From Vreelandella sp031769195 (GTDB lineage Bacteria > Pseudomonadota > Gammaproteobacteria > Pseudomonadales > Halomonadaceae): DNA of 64,000 nucleotides. The notes under the pieces were generated by a model that was given only the letters and a program-made list of their open reading frames with translations, did no database searches and was not told where the DNA came from. The stretch is from positions 248,001 to 312,000 of the forward strand of contig NZ_JAVHNP010000002.1 of NCBI RefSeq assembly GCF_031769195.1. The letters are read 5' to 3'. Shown here in pieces: positions 7,196 through 15,079 of the stretch. Positions within the stretch are counted from its first letter, which is position 1; each line of letters begins with the position of its first letter. The position numbers and the translations under genes were made by a program.

Positions 7196-8553
7196 GTCTT
7201 TTTTCTCGCCCCAAGACTTGGCTTTGTCTAACCCTGTTGATCAGCGCGTTGACCAGCAGTGCTGCCATGGCCCAAAACGGCGATGTTGGTTCGTTGAAAG
7301 AGGCCCGCGAGGCTGCCCAGGCGCGTGATCAGGCGCGTCTTCAATCCTTTTTGGACGACCAGCAGGCGCTAGAGGCCGCCTTAGAAGAGGCGCGTGTCGC
7401 CCATGAGGCCGCTGAAGAGCAGCAGGCCGCGCTTGAAGCGCAGCAGGAAGAGCAAAACGAACAGGCGCAGACGCTATCTCAGCGCCAAGAAGAGCAGGGC
7501 GAAGCGCTAACCGCGCTATTAGCGGACCTGACGCGTCATAGCGAAGAAATTCGCAACGAGTTGGGCGGCGATAGCTGGCTAACGCTGGAGGCCAATGCTT
7601 TGCCGCCGCGCTTGAACGATGTCGATGTGCTGGAACGTCCGCACATCGAGGCCGTAGTGGATCGTCTGGCTGCGCTCACCATGAACACCGGACAAGCCGA
7701 GCGCTTAGAGTTACCTGTGGCGGATGCCAGCGGTGAGATAGCGTTGCGTAGCGTTGTTCGGCTAGGCGATTTTGCCGCTTTCACCGAGACTGCACTGCTT
7801 AGGCAGGGTCAGGATGAGGAGGGCGGTCTCGCTGAAGTGCCGCGCACCCCGTCAGCGATCAGCGAACTGTTAGCGGCGTATCATCAAGGAGAGAGTCGCG
7901 AGTTTGCCATCGATCCTACCCAAGGCAGTGTGCTGGAGGCACTGGCCCAGCAGCCTTCATTGTGGGAGCGCTTTCAGCAAGGTGGGTATGTGGGGTACGT
8001 GGTTGTCATCCTGGGGGGGATTGGCCTACTGGTTGCCTTAGCGCAGTACCTCTATCTACTGACGGTCAGTGCGCGAGTACGTCGTCAGCGACAAGCACTG
8101 GATCAGCCCAGCGCTGATAACCCATTGGGCCGTGTTCTACTGCGTTTCAAAGAGATGGATAAACATCAAACGCCCGAGGCGCTGGAAGCAAGGCTGGATG
8201 AAGCGGTGCTCGCTGAGCTGCCTAAGATCGAGCGTGGTCAGCCCATCGTCAAACTGCTGGCGGCGATTGCACCACTGCTGGGCCTATTAGGTACAGTGAC
8301 GGGCATGATCGTCACGTTCCAAGCCATTACTGTATTTGGAACGGGAGATCCGCAGTTAATGGCAGGGGGGATTAGCCAAGCGTTGGTCACCACCGTATTG
8401 GGTCTGGTGACGGCGGTGCCGCTGCTGTTTGCCCAAACGGCGCTTTCCAGTCGCAGTCGCTTCATTACCCAGGTGATCGAAGGTGAGTCAAGCGCCACGC
8501 TAGCAGATCATTTGGAAGCGCAGTCCACTGCCCATGCACACGCGGTGACATAG
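7192..8553 (+). CDS. TtpC-like MotA/TolQ/ExbB proton channel family protein
   Basis: The 453-residue protein has a signal peptide (cleavage after AMA, about residue 27), a Gln/Glu/Ala-rich coiled coil at about 35-125, a periplasmic region to about 262, a membrane segment at about 266-292, and a C-terminal MotA/TolQ/ExbB domain (IVKLLAAIAPLLGLLGTVTG onward) with two more membrane segments. This is the architecture of TtpC, the fourth subunit needed by TonB2 systems in Vibrio. It works with ExbB, ExbD and TonB in the inner membrane to couple the proton gradient to outer-membrane receptors. It overlaps the DUF3450 gene by 4 bases and is 1 base from exbB. Confidence 0.9.
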   Translation: MSLFSRPKTWLCLTLLISALTSSAAMAQNGDVGSLKEAREAAQARDQARLQSFLDDQQALEAALEEARVAHEAAEEQQAALEAQQEEQNEQAQTLSQRQEEQGEALTALLADLTRHSEEIRNELGGDSWLTLEANALPPRLNDVDVLERPHIEAVVDRLAALTMNTGQAERLELPVADASGEIALRSVVRLGDFAAFTETALLRQGQDEEGGLAEVPRTPSAISELLAAYHQGESREFAIDPTQGSVLEALAQQPSLWERFQQGGYVGYVVVILGGIGLLVALAQYLYLLTVSARVRRQRQALDQPSADNPLGRVLLRFKEMDKHQTPEALEARLDEAVLAELPKIERGQPIVKLLAAIAPLLGLLGTVTGMIVTFQAITVFGTGDPQLMAGGISQALVTTVLGLVTAVPLLFAQTALSSRSRFITQVIEGESSATLADHLEAQSTAHAHAVT

Positions 8554-8554
8554 T

Positions 8555-9097
8555 ATGCCTATGCTACCTCTTTGGCTGGCACCCGTTGAGCGGCTATTGG
8601 ATGCGGGTGGTGCTGTGCTCGTGGTGCTTGCGCTGGTGGCCGTGGTGGTGTTCTCCATGGCGATTGAGCGGTGGTGGTACTACCGCTTTAGCTGGCGGCG
8701 CTCGCGTCGCGAGCTGGTGCGCCGCTGGGCGGCACGCAGTGACCATCGAAGTTGGAGTGCCCGCACGCTTCGTCATGTGTGGAGTGACGCATTAGTCGCC
8801 AGGCTACGCCGCCCATTGCCCTGGATTAAGCTGCTGGTCGCGCTCTGCCCTCTGTTAGGGCTGCTAGGAACCGTTACCGGCATGATTACTGTTTTCGATA
8901 GCCTTTCGATGAGCGATACCCATCAAGCGCGGGCCATGGCCGATGGCGTTGCCCGTGCCACATTGCCCACGTTAACGGGGATGGCCATTGCGGTGGTGGG
9001 TATGCTGTTTATTAGTCGTTTAGAGCACGTTATTCGTCGCGAAGACCAGCGTCTGCATGACCGCTTAGCGCGTGCCTTGGAGGAGAGTGATGCGTAG
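8555..9097 (+). CDS. exbB: ExbB-type biopolymer transport protein (TonB2 system)
   Basis: This short ExbB has 180 residues, with a first membrane segment at about 13-38, a basic cytoplasmic stretch (WRRSRRELVRRW), and the conserved channel segment WIKLLVALCPLLGLLGTVTGMITVF followed by ATLPTLTGMAIAVVGML. With ExbD it forms the proton-driven motor that energises TonB. The start is the first ATG after the ttpC-like stop. The 3' end overlaps exbD by 8 bases. Confidence 0.92.
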   Translation: MPMLPLWLAPVERLLDAGGAVLVVLALVAVVVFSMAIERWWYYRFSWRRSRRELVRRWAARSDHRSWSARTLRHVWSDALVARLRRPLPWIKLLVALCPLLGLLGTVTGMITVFDSLSMSDTHQARAMADGVARATLPTLTGMAIAVVGMLFISRLEHVIRREDQRLHDRLARALEESDA

Positions 9098-9497
9098 ACG
9101 CCGTTCAATAGATGCCGCCGATGACAGCAATGAGGTGAATTTAACGCCGATGCTGGATGTGGTGTTCATCATGCTGATCTTCTTTATCGTTACGACCAGC
9201 TTTATTAAAGAGAGTGGCGTTGAGATTGATCGCCCGGAAGCGACGGCCGCCACGCCGCGACCGGATGCCCAGGTACTGATCGCTGTCACGCCGGAAGGGG
9301 CGGTATGGGTCGATGGTCAACCAGTAGATCTTCATCGGGTTGGGCAGCAGGTAGCTGGCATGCTCAGTGGTGAAGGCTCGGTGGTCATTCAAGCAGATCG
9401 TGAGTCCACGACGGGCGTGCTGATTGAAGTCATGGATCGTCTTCAGCAGGCAGGCGTTGAGCAGGTGGCCGTGGCAGCGAGCCGGAGTGCGCCATGA
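9090..9497 (+). CDS. exbD: ExbD-type biopolymer transport protein (TonB2 system)
   Basis: The protein has 135 residues when started at ATG 9090, which has a strong GGAGGAGAG site directly upstream; a GTG at 9072 would add six residues but lies inside that site. It has a basic cytoplasmic N-terminus, one membrane helix with the functional Asp (NLTPMLDVVFIMLIFF, Asp23), and a periplasmic domain ending in the usual beta-alpha fold. It is the stator partner of ExbB. It overlaps exbB at the start and tonB at the end (ATGA). Confidence 0.93.
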   Translation: MRRRRSIDAADDSNEVNLTPMLDVVFIMLIFFIVTTSFIKESGVEIDRPEATAATPRPDAQVLIAVTPEGAVWVDGQPVDLHRVGQQVAGMLSGEGSVVIQADRESTTGVLIEVMDRLQQAGVEQVAVAASRSAP

Positions 9498-10246
9498 TAC
9501 GCCATGGTTTTTCGATGCTAGGCGGTATCGCGTTGGCCGTTGGTCTCTTTTGGATGCTGGCGCTATTAGTGGCACCCCCTGAACAGCAGGTTGACGAGCC
9601 CATCATGTCGATGTCGATGACCATGGTGGAAGCACCTGACGTTGCGCCCGAGCAGGAGACGCCGCCTCCAGCGCCTGCTCAAGCAGCCCCTGCGCCGCCA
9701 CCTATACCAACACCTGCCCCTGCGCCGGTCGCAACCAGTACCATTGCGTTGCCAGAGGTGGAGCTGCCTGACACACCCATAGAGCCCGTCGAGCTTGAAA
9801 GCGAACTGCCAGAGCTGACAGAAGCCAGGCCCGAACCCACGCCACAGCCTGCCCGCGAGCCTGCGCCTGAACCTGCTCCAGAGCCTGCCGAAACCGCTGC
9901 GCCGTCACCCTCGCCGGAACCTGCTACTGCTCAGCGTGAGGCGGCCCCTGCTGCCGAGCCTGCGCCTTCTAACGAGCCAGTCAGCGTTGGCCAGGTAGCC
10001 CCGACGAGTCGCGTTAATCCGTCTTATCCGCCCCGCGCTCAGCGCAGGGGCATGGAAGGGTTTGTCGAGGTGGAGTTTGTCATTCAGCGTAACGGCAGCG
10101 TGGACAGCAGCTCAATCCGGGTGACCAATGCGCAACCCCGTCGTGTGTTTGATGATGCTGCTCTTGAGGCCATCGCGCGTTGGCAGTTTGAACCTAGTCA
10201 GCAGCTAAGGCGCGCCACGCAGCGGATTGAGTTCCAGTTAAGGTAA
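9494..10246 (+). CDS. tonB: TonB energy transducer
   Basis: The 250-residue protein has one N-terminal membrane anchor (about residues 8-27), then a very Pro/Ala/Glu-rich periplasmic spacer (about 50-165), and a C-terminal TonB domain from RVNPSYPPRAQRRGMEGFVEVEFVIQRNG to the end. This domain contacts the TonB box of outer-membrane receptors. The start overlaps exbD by 4 bases. No receptor gene is next to it, so it probably serves receptors encoded elsewhere. Confidence 0.93.
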   Translation: MIRHGFSMLGGIALAVGLFWMLALLVAPPEQQVDEPIMSMSMTMVEAPDVAPEQETPPPAPAQAAPAPPPIPTPAPAPVATSTIALPEVELPDTPIEPVELESELPELTEARPEPTPQPAREPAPEPAPEPAETAAPSPSPEPATAQREAAPAAEPAPSNEPVSVGQVAPTSRVNPSYPPRAQRRGMEGFVEVEFVIQRNGSVDSSSIRVTNAQPRRVFDDAALEAIARWQFEPSQQLRRATQRIEFQLR

Positions 10247-10329
10247 TCGTGAGTAAAGGGAACGGTGAGATGTCTCGTCGAGCAATATTGCCAACCACGT
10301 TAAGGGAAGGCACCAGCCGAGGAAAAGGT

Positions 10330-11430
10330 ATGCAGCGTTGGGTAAGCGCTATTTTGCTGAGTGCATTAAGTTTTGCCGTAACTGCTAACGAGCCACTGCC
10401 GGTCGACATTATTCAAGATTTAAACGGGTTGCAAAGCCAACTGGCTAACCAGCCCAGCGGTGCCGCAGATCCAGCAGTGCTCAACCGTATTATTGGCCAT
10501 GCCCGCACCCAGTCGCAACGACTTGCCAGCGGTAATCGAGCCGACCAATGGGCCAGTGCCCTTTACCATCAGTTGGCGGCCAGCGCCTTAGTGCGCCAAG
10601 GCGAGCATATTGCGGCGGCTGATGAATTAGCCAGTGCCCGCCAGCGTCCTAGTGTTCCTAATAGCCAGGTGCGTCGCTGGCTACGCGACGAAGCCGCGCT
10701 TCGTCGTGCAGCAGGTGAGCGTCGCGCTGCCATTGAGCTGTATGAGCAGTGGTTGGGCGAGTTGGCTGGAAATCGTAACGAGCAGTATGACGAAACGGCG
10801 TGGCAACTGGTGCGTATGCTGGCCGAAGAGGAGCGCTGGGACGCTGCTTTAGAGTGGTTGGCGCCGTTACTCGAAAAAGGGGGGTTAAGTGCGGATCAGC
10901 AGGCGCTGACGAATGTCGTGCTGCGCCAAGCGGGTGATGGCGAGCAGGCGTTAAGCTGGCTGTTGGAAGGGTTGAATGCTAACAGTGACCCCGATGAATG
11001 GCGTCAAGCGGCGGCGCTGGCCCAGCAGGCAGGCCAGTTCGGCGTGGCGGCCGCGGTGTGGGAGGCCGCTTGGCAGTTGGGTAAAGTGTCGTCTTCCGAA
11101 GAGCGCCGCACGCTGATTGAGCTTCATTTGGCGGGTGGTACCCCTGCACGCGCCGCTGAGCATGTCGCCGCGGCTATTGAAGCAGGGCAGTTGCCAAGCA
11201 ATGAAGAGACACTGCGGCTGTTGGCTAACGCTTGGCAGCAGGCTAAGCACGTCGAACATGCCCTGCAGGCATGGCAAGCCCTGTCAGAGCTTACCCAATC
11301 GGCGGACGATTGGCGTCAGTACGGCCAGTTAGCCTATGGGTGGGGTAGGGAAGAACAGGCGGAGTCAGCGCTCACCAAGGCTGCTAGTCTTGGCGATCAG
11401 CAGGCCGAGCAGTGGCTGTCTTACTTTTAA
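10330..11430 (+). CDS. Periplasmic TPR-repeat protein of the TonB operon
   Basis: I chose ATG 10330 because it follows AGGAAAAGG and opens directly on a signal peptide (MQRWVSAILLSALSFAVTANE); GTG 10249 or ATG 10270 would place about 20-27 hydrophilic residues before it. The mature protein is helical, Ala/Gln/Leu/Trp-rich, with several degenerate TPR-like pairs (for example AAIELYEQWLGELAGN, RWDAALEWLAPLLEKG, DGEQALSWLLEGLNAN). TPR proteins close TonB2/TtpC operons in Vibrio and relatives. A scaffold role for the TonB complex or a receptor is inferred. It is the last gene of the operon. Confidence 0.85.
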   Translation: MQRWVSAILLSALSFAVTANEPLPVDIIQDLNGLQSQLANQPSGAADPAVLNRIIGHARTQSQRLASGNRADQWASALYHQLAASALVRQGEHIAAADELASARQRPSVPNSQVRRWLRDEAALRRAAGERRAAIELYEQWLGELAGNRNEQYDETAWQLVRMLAEEERWDAALEWLAPLLEKGGLSADQQALTNVVLRQAGDGEQALSWLLEGLNANSDPDEWRQAAALAQQAGQFGVAAAVWEAAWQLGKVSSSEERRTLIELHLAGGTPARAAEHVAAAIEAGQLPSNEETLRLLANAWQQAKHVEHALQAWQALSELTQSADDWRQYGQLAYGWGREEQAESALTKAASLGDQQAEQWLSYF

Positions 11431-11512
11431 TCGATGGCGCTTGTTAGGCGTTTTCTTGGGTGCTTATCCATGAACGCTCCCTTGTTAAAAAGCGTTGTGC
11501 TATAAGGACGAA

Positions 11513-11530
11513 ACGGTCTGTGCAGACCGT
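11513..11530 (+). repeat. Operator-like palindrome upstream of the PPC-like protein gene
   Basis: An 8-bp perfect inverted repeat, ACGGTCTG and CAGACCGT, is separated by only 2 bases. It lies just after a possible -10 element TATAAG (11501-11506) and 54 bases before the next start codon. The short spacer is too small for an RNA hairpin loop, which favours a protein-binding site. No regulator is recognised. Confidence 0.5.
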
Positions 11531-11583
11531 CATATCGCCTTACTTCTTAAGGCACTCTTTCCTGTTAGCGATTCAGACCTACT

Positions 11584-12504
11584 ATGACTCTAATAACTCA
11601 GCGGCACTGTGTCCGCGCGCTTACCATGATGGCTGCAGGGGTAATGGCAGCGGCGTCTGCCCATGCTCAAGAGCTTAACTTAACCCTGTCCCCGGGCTTT
11701 ATGCCCGACCCTATGCAGCGCAGCTATGTATCGGGCGGCGGTCAAGAGGCTAACGGCATCTTTGGTTCCGACATGCGTGGCGTGGCCTGCTCTGGGAGCA
11801 TTTCCCAAACGCCGGATCACGTCATGACGCTGACCGATGGCTTTGATTTTCTGAAAATTTGGAACCAGTCAGGAGCGGATACGACGCTGATTATCGACGG
11901 GCCAGGACGTTTTTTGCTATGCGATGACGATGGTGGCGAAGGGTTGAATGAGCTGATTGAGCATAGCGGCTGGGTGCCCGGTGAATACCGCATTTATGTG
12001 GGAAGCTATGGCGGTGGAGTGCATAACTACGACCTGTTCGTGAGCGAACTGCCGGGTAGCAGTGCTCAGGGTAGTGCCAGCCTTCCTGATACCAGTGAGG
12101 AGCGTCACTTAGCAATTTCACCAGGGTTTTCACCGGACCCTTGGCGCGTAAGCTTCGTGTCTGGCGGAGCGCAAAGCGCGTCAAGCCAGTTTGGCACCGA
12201 TATGCGCGGCAACAGCTGCCAGGGCAATGTGGCCACTACCCCTGACCATGAAATGACGCTGGTAGACGCGTTTTCCTACCTGCAGCTGTGGACCCAGGCA
12301 GACGGGGATACCACGCTAATTATTGATGGCCCCGGAAAGTTTTTGCTCTGCGATGACGATGGCGGCAGCGGCTTGAATGAGCACATTGAGCACAACAACT
12401 GGCCCGCCGGTGACTACCGCATCTATGTGGGCAGCTATAGCGAAGACTATTTAAACTATCAGCTCAGTATCTCTGAGTTAAGCTCGTCAGGACCAAACCG
12501 CTAA
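11584..12504 (+). CDS. Exported protein with two tandem PPC-like domains, function unknown
   Basis: I do not recognise this 306-residue protein by name. It has a signal peptide (probable cleavage after AHA, residue 28) and then two copies of one domain of about 126 residues, at about 31-156 and 175-300, joined by a Ser/Gly-rich linker. Both copies have LSPGFxPDP, VSGG, FGxDMRG, TPDH-MTL, DTTLIIDGPG, LLCDDDGG, GLNE-IEH and YRIYVGSY. Each has two Cys (69/113 and 212/255) that could form one disulfide per domain. The DDDGG...GxYRIYVGSY...Y.L pattern resembles bacterial pre-peptidase C-terminal (PPC) beta-sandwich domains, but no peptidase is attached. Calcium or ligand binding by the Asp cluster is an inference. 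It is a single gene after the TonB operon. Confidence 0.8.
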   Translation: MTLITQRHCVRALTMMAAGVMAAASAHAQELNLTLSPGFMPDPMQRSYVSGGGQEANGIFGSDMRGVACSGSISQTPDHVMTLTDGFDFLKIWNQSGADTTLIIDGPGRFLLCDDDGGEGLNELIEHSGWVPGEYRIYVGSYGGGVHNYDLFVSELPGSSAQGSASLPDTSEERHLAISPGFSPDPWRVSFVSGGAQSASSQFGTDMRGNSCQGNVATTPDHEMTLVDAFSYLQLWTQADGDTTLIIDGPGKFLLCDDDGGSGLNEHIEHNNWPAGDYRIYVGSYSEDYLNYQLSISELSSSGPNR

Positions 12505-12506
12505 TA

Positions 12507-12545
12507 CAGACACCGCCGGGCGATGCTTTCACCCGGCGGTGTCTG
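12507..12545. terminator. Long hairpin between convergent genes
   Basis: A perfect 14-bp stem, CAGACACCGCCGGG and CCCGGCGGTGTCTG with an 11-base loop, starts 3 bases after the PPC-like gene. It lies 34 bases from the stop of the convergent xthA. There is no T tract on either side, so it may act as an RNA 3' end stabiliser or bidirectional terminator. Confidence 0.65.
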
Positions 12546-12578
12546 CGAGAGAGGGCGTGCTGTTTGGCTACCGCTTCC

Positions 12579-13406
12579 TCATTTAGCAAGCGTCAGTGCG
12601 AAATCGCTCCAGGTAGGCGCGTGGTCTGAAGGGCGCTCCATGCCGCGCAGCGGGTAATCAATACCAGCATCGGTCACGCACTCCGCCAGCGGCTTTGAGA
12701 CGAGGATGTAGTCGATACGCAGGCCGCGCTTAGGCTCCCGGTCAAATCCTTTTGAGCGGTAGTCGAACCAGCTAAACCACTCGCTGTTGGTCGGATGGCA
12801 AAGTCGGTAGCTATCGCTCAGGCCCCACGCTTTAATGCCTTCCAGCCATTCGCGCTCAATGGGCTGAAAACTGGTTTTGCCATCGCGCAGCCAGCGTTTA
12901 CGGTTGGCTTCGCCTATGCCTATGTCCTGGTCTTCAGGGGAGATGTTAAAATCTCCCATGATAGCTAAGCGCTCGCTGGGCGAGTGTTGCTGATTGAGCA
13001 GATTAGCAAGCTGGCGATAAAAACGTGCCTTGTGCGGGAACTTGGTCGGATGGTCAAGACTTTCACCCTGCGGGAAATAGCCGTTCCAAACGGTGACCGT
13101 CTCGCCATCATCGGCAAGCAGCTTAACGCCGATCATGCGGCGCTGAGCGTCTTCCTCATCATCTGGAAAACCATAAAAGACCGCTTGCGGCTTTTGGCGG
13201 CACAGTAGCGCAACGCCATAGTGTCCTTTCTGGCCATAGTAAAAAACGTGATAGCCCATGGCTTCCACGTCTGCCAGTGGAAATTCGCTATCCTGCACCT
13301 TCGTTTCTTGCAGGCCAATCACGTCGGGCTGCTGAGTGTCGATCAGTGCTTGCAACTGATGTAAGCGAGCCCGAATGCCATTGATATTAAAGGATACCAA
13401 GCGCAT
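12579..13406 (-). CDS. xthA: Exodeoxyribonuclease III
   Basis: XthA is the main AP endonuclease and 3' phosphatase/exonuclease of base excision repair. The 275-residue protein has the family motifs: FNINGIRAR at the N-terminus, LQETKVQD (catalytic Glu), GDFNISPEDQD (Asp/Asn), RIDYILVS and the C-terminal SDHAP with the catalytic His. ATG 13406 overlaps the stop of the upstream small gene in the form TGATG and has GGAG upstream; GTG 13409 is also possible. The two genes form one short reverse operon. Confidence 0.94.
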   Translation of the reverse strand: MRLVSFNINGIRARLHQLQALIDTQQPDVIGLQETKVQDSEFPLADVEAMGYHVFYYGQKGHYGVALLCRQKPQAVFYGFPDDEEDAQRRMIGVKLLADDGETVTVWNGYFPQGESLDHPTKFPHKARFYRQLANLLNQQHSPSERLAIMGDFNISPEDQDIGIGEANRKRWLRDGKTSFQPIEREWLEGIKAWGLSDSYRLCHPTNSEWFSWFDYRSKGFDREPKRGLRIDYILVSKPLAECVTDAGIDYPLRGMERPSDHAPTWSDFALTLAK

Positions 13407-13654
13407 CACGTCGGTTCTCCTGACGAGTTGTCACTCCCTTTGTCAGGATGGATGGCAATGGTTTGGCCGCTTTGCTGGCGGGCCAGTTTACGAACCGCTT
13501 GCAGCTTACGCTGCTGCTGCTTTTTGGCCACAAAGCGACGAGAGGAGGTCACCTGGTCAGGGTTCTCGTGGCGCCACTTTTTGTAATCTTTGCGGCGACC
13601 AGTGCGGATAGTGACTTTGTCCGCTAATGAACGAGTCTTTTTCTTACGCGTCAT
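13406..13654 (-). CDS. Small basic protein of unknown function
   Basis: This is an 82-residue, very basic protein (many Lys/Arg, for example MTRKKKTRSLADKVTIRTGRRKDYKKWRHEN and VAKKQQQRKLQAVRKLARQQ) with a more acidic C-terminus. There is no signal peptide, membrane segment or domain I can name. The charge suggests RNA, DNA or ribosome contact. Its stop overlaps the start of xthA (TGATG), so translation is coupled. It has a clear ribosome site (AAGGAG, from AGCGCTCCTTGGG read in reverse) in front of its ATG, which supports it being a real gene. Confidence 0.72.
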   Translation of the reverse strand: MTRKKKTRSLADKVTIRTGRRKDYKKWRHENPDQVTSSRRFVAKKQQQRKLQAVRKLARQQSGQTIAIHPDKGSDNSSGEPT

Positions 13655-13799
13655 GTCGCGCTCCTTGGGTTAATTTATGCGTCATTCTAACAGGCATGCA
13701 GGCTCCTTCGACAGCAGGGCGCGCTCTTATCGCCAACCCCTGGTACAATGCGCACTTCGTGATGCCTAACATCCACAGCAATGGACAGATACACAGCCT

Positions 13800-15074
13800 A
13801 TGAGCGAGTCGGAACAGACCACAGCATCGGCCCAGAACCGCAAGCCTAAACGTCGTCGTCGGAAACCGCGTCGTCGTCAGTCAAACTGGGATCTTCGTCA
13901 GTTTCAGGTGCCCGCCGTTGCCGGCAAGTGGCGCTTTCATGACTTTGATCTGCCGCTGCCTTTAATGCGTGCTATCCATGCCCAAGGGTTTGAGTATTGC
14001 ACGCCTATTCAGGCAGAGGCGCTGCGCCACACGCTGTTAGGTGGCGATATTGTCGGTAAGGCTCAAACGGGTACGGGAAAAACCGCCGCCTTTTTGATCT
14101 CGGTGATGGCGTACTTCTTAGAAGAGCCAACGCCCGATGGTCAGAAGCCGGGGGCTCCCCGCGCGCTGATTATCGCGCCTACCCGAGAGCTGGCGCTGCA
14201 GATCGAGAAAGATGCCAAAGCCCTGGCCCGCTTTACGCAGCTTAGCGTGGCAAGCGTTGTCGGCGGTATGGATTACCAGAAGCAGCGCGAGAGCCTGGGT
14301 AAAAAGATCGATATTCTGGTGGCGACACCAGGACGCCTGCTGGATTTCCATCAGAAGCGCGATATTGACCTTTCCGAAACGGAAGTGCTGGTGCTTGATG
14401 AAGCGGATCGTATGCTCTCCATGGGGTTTATTCCCGATGTGAAGCGCATTATTCGCTACACGCCCAAGAAAGAGGAGCGTCAGACGTTTCTTTTCTCGGC
14501 CACCTTCACCGACGATATTCTCAACCTGGCCAGCCAGTGGACGCTTGATCCTGCTCATGTAGAGATTGAAGTCACTGTCGAGAATCAGGCAGATATCGAC
14601 CAGCGTGTTTATTTGGTGTCGGATGAAGATAAGCAGCGGCTGCTCATCAATCTGCTTGAGCAAGAAAGCTTCGAGCGAGTCATGGTGTTTGGTAATCGCC
14701 GTGACTTAGTACGCAAGCTAGATGACCTGCTCAAAAAAGCCGGTGTCAGTGCGGCGATGCTGTCGGGTGATGTACCGCAGAATCAGCGCATTAAAACCCT
14801 GGAGAGCTTCCGTGAGGGAGAAATTCAGGTGCTGGTAGCCACCGATGTCGCCGGTCGCGGCATTCATATTGAAGACGTTAGCCACGTCATCAACTACACG
14901 CTGCCAGAAGACCCGGAAGACTACGTACACCGCATTGGTCGTACTGGTCGTGCAGGTGCGAAAGGCGTTTCTATCAGCTTTGTCGGTGAAGAAGATGCCT
15001 TCTCGCTGCCAGAGATTGAGCGCTACATTAACGGCAAGCTTCCCTGCGAACATCCGCCGGAAGGCATGCTGTAA
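13800..15074 (+). CDS. rhlB: DEAD-box ATP-dependent RNA helicase RhlB
   Basis: The 424-residue protein begins with a Lys/Arg-rich tail (residues about 15-27) and then has the full helicase core: Q motif (FEYCTPIQAEAL), motif I AQTGTGKT, Ia PTRELALQI, GG, TPGR, motif II DEAD (VLDEADRML), motif III SAT, and C-terminal motifs VFGNRRD, ATDVAGRGIHIEDV and HRIGRTGRAG. The sequence is of the RhlB group, the helicase that works with RNase E in mRNA decay. A -10-like TACAAT lies at about 13743. dinG follows after 5 bases. Confidence 0.92.
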   Translation: MSESEQTTASAQNRKPKRRRRKPRRRQSNWDLRQFQVPAVAGKWRFHDFDLPLPLMRAIHAQGFEYCTPIQAEALRHTLLGGDIVGKAQTGTGKTAAFLISVMAYFLEEPTPDGQKPGAPRALIIAPTRELALQIEKDAKALARFTQLSVASVVGGMDYQKQRESLGKKIDILVATPGRLLDFHQKRDIDLSETEVLVLDEADRMLSMGFIPDVKRIIRYTPKKEERQTFLFSATFTDDILNLASQWTLDPAHVEIEVTVENQADIDQRVYLVSDEDKQRLLINLLEQESFERVMVFGNRRDLVRKLDDLLKKAGVSAAMLSGDVPQNQRIKTLESFREGEIQVLVATDVAGRGIHIEDVSHVINYTLPEDPEDYVHRIGRTGRAGAKGVSISFVGEEDAFSLPEIERYINGKLPCEHPPEGML

Positions 15075-15079
15075 CGGGC

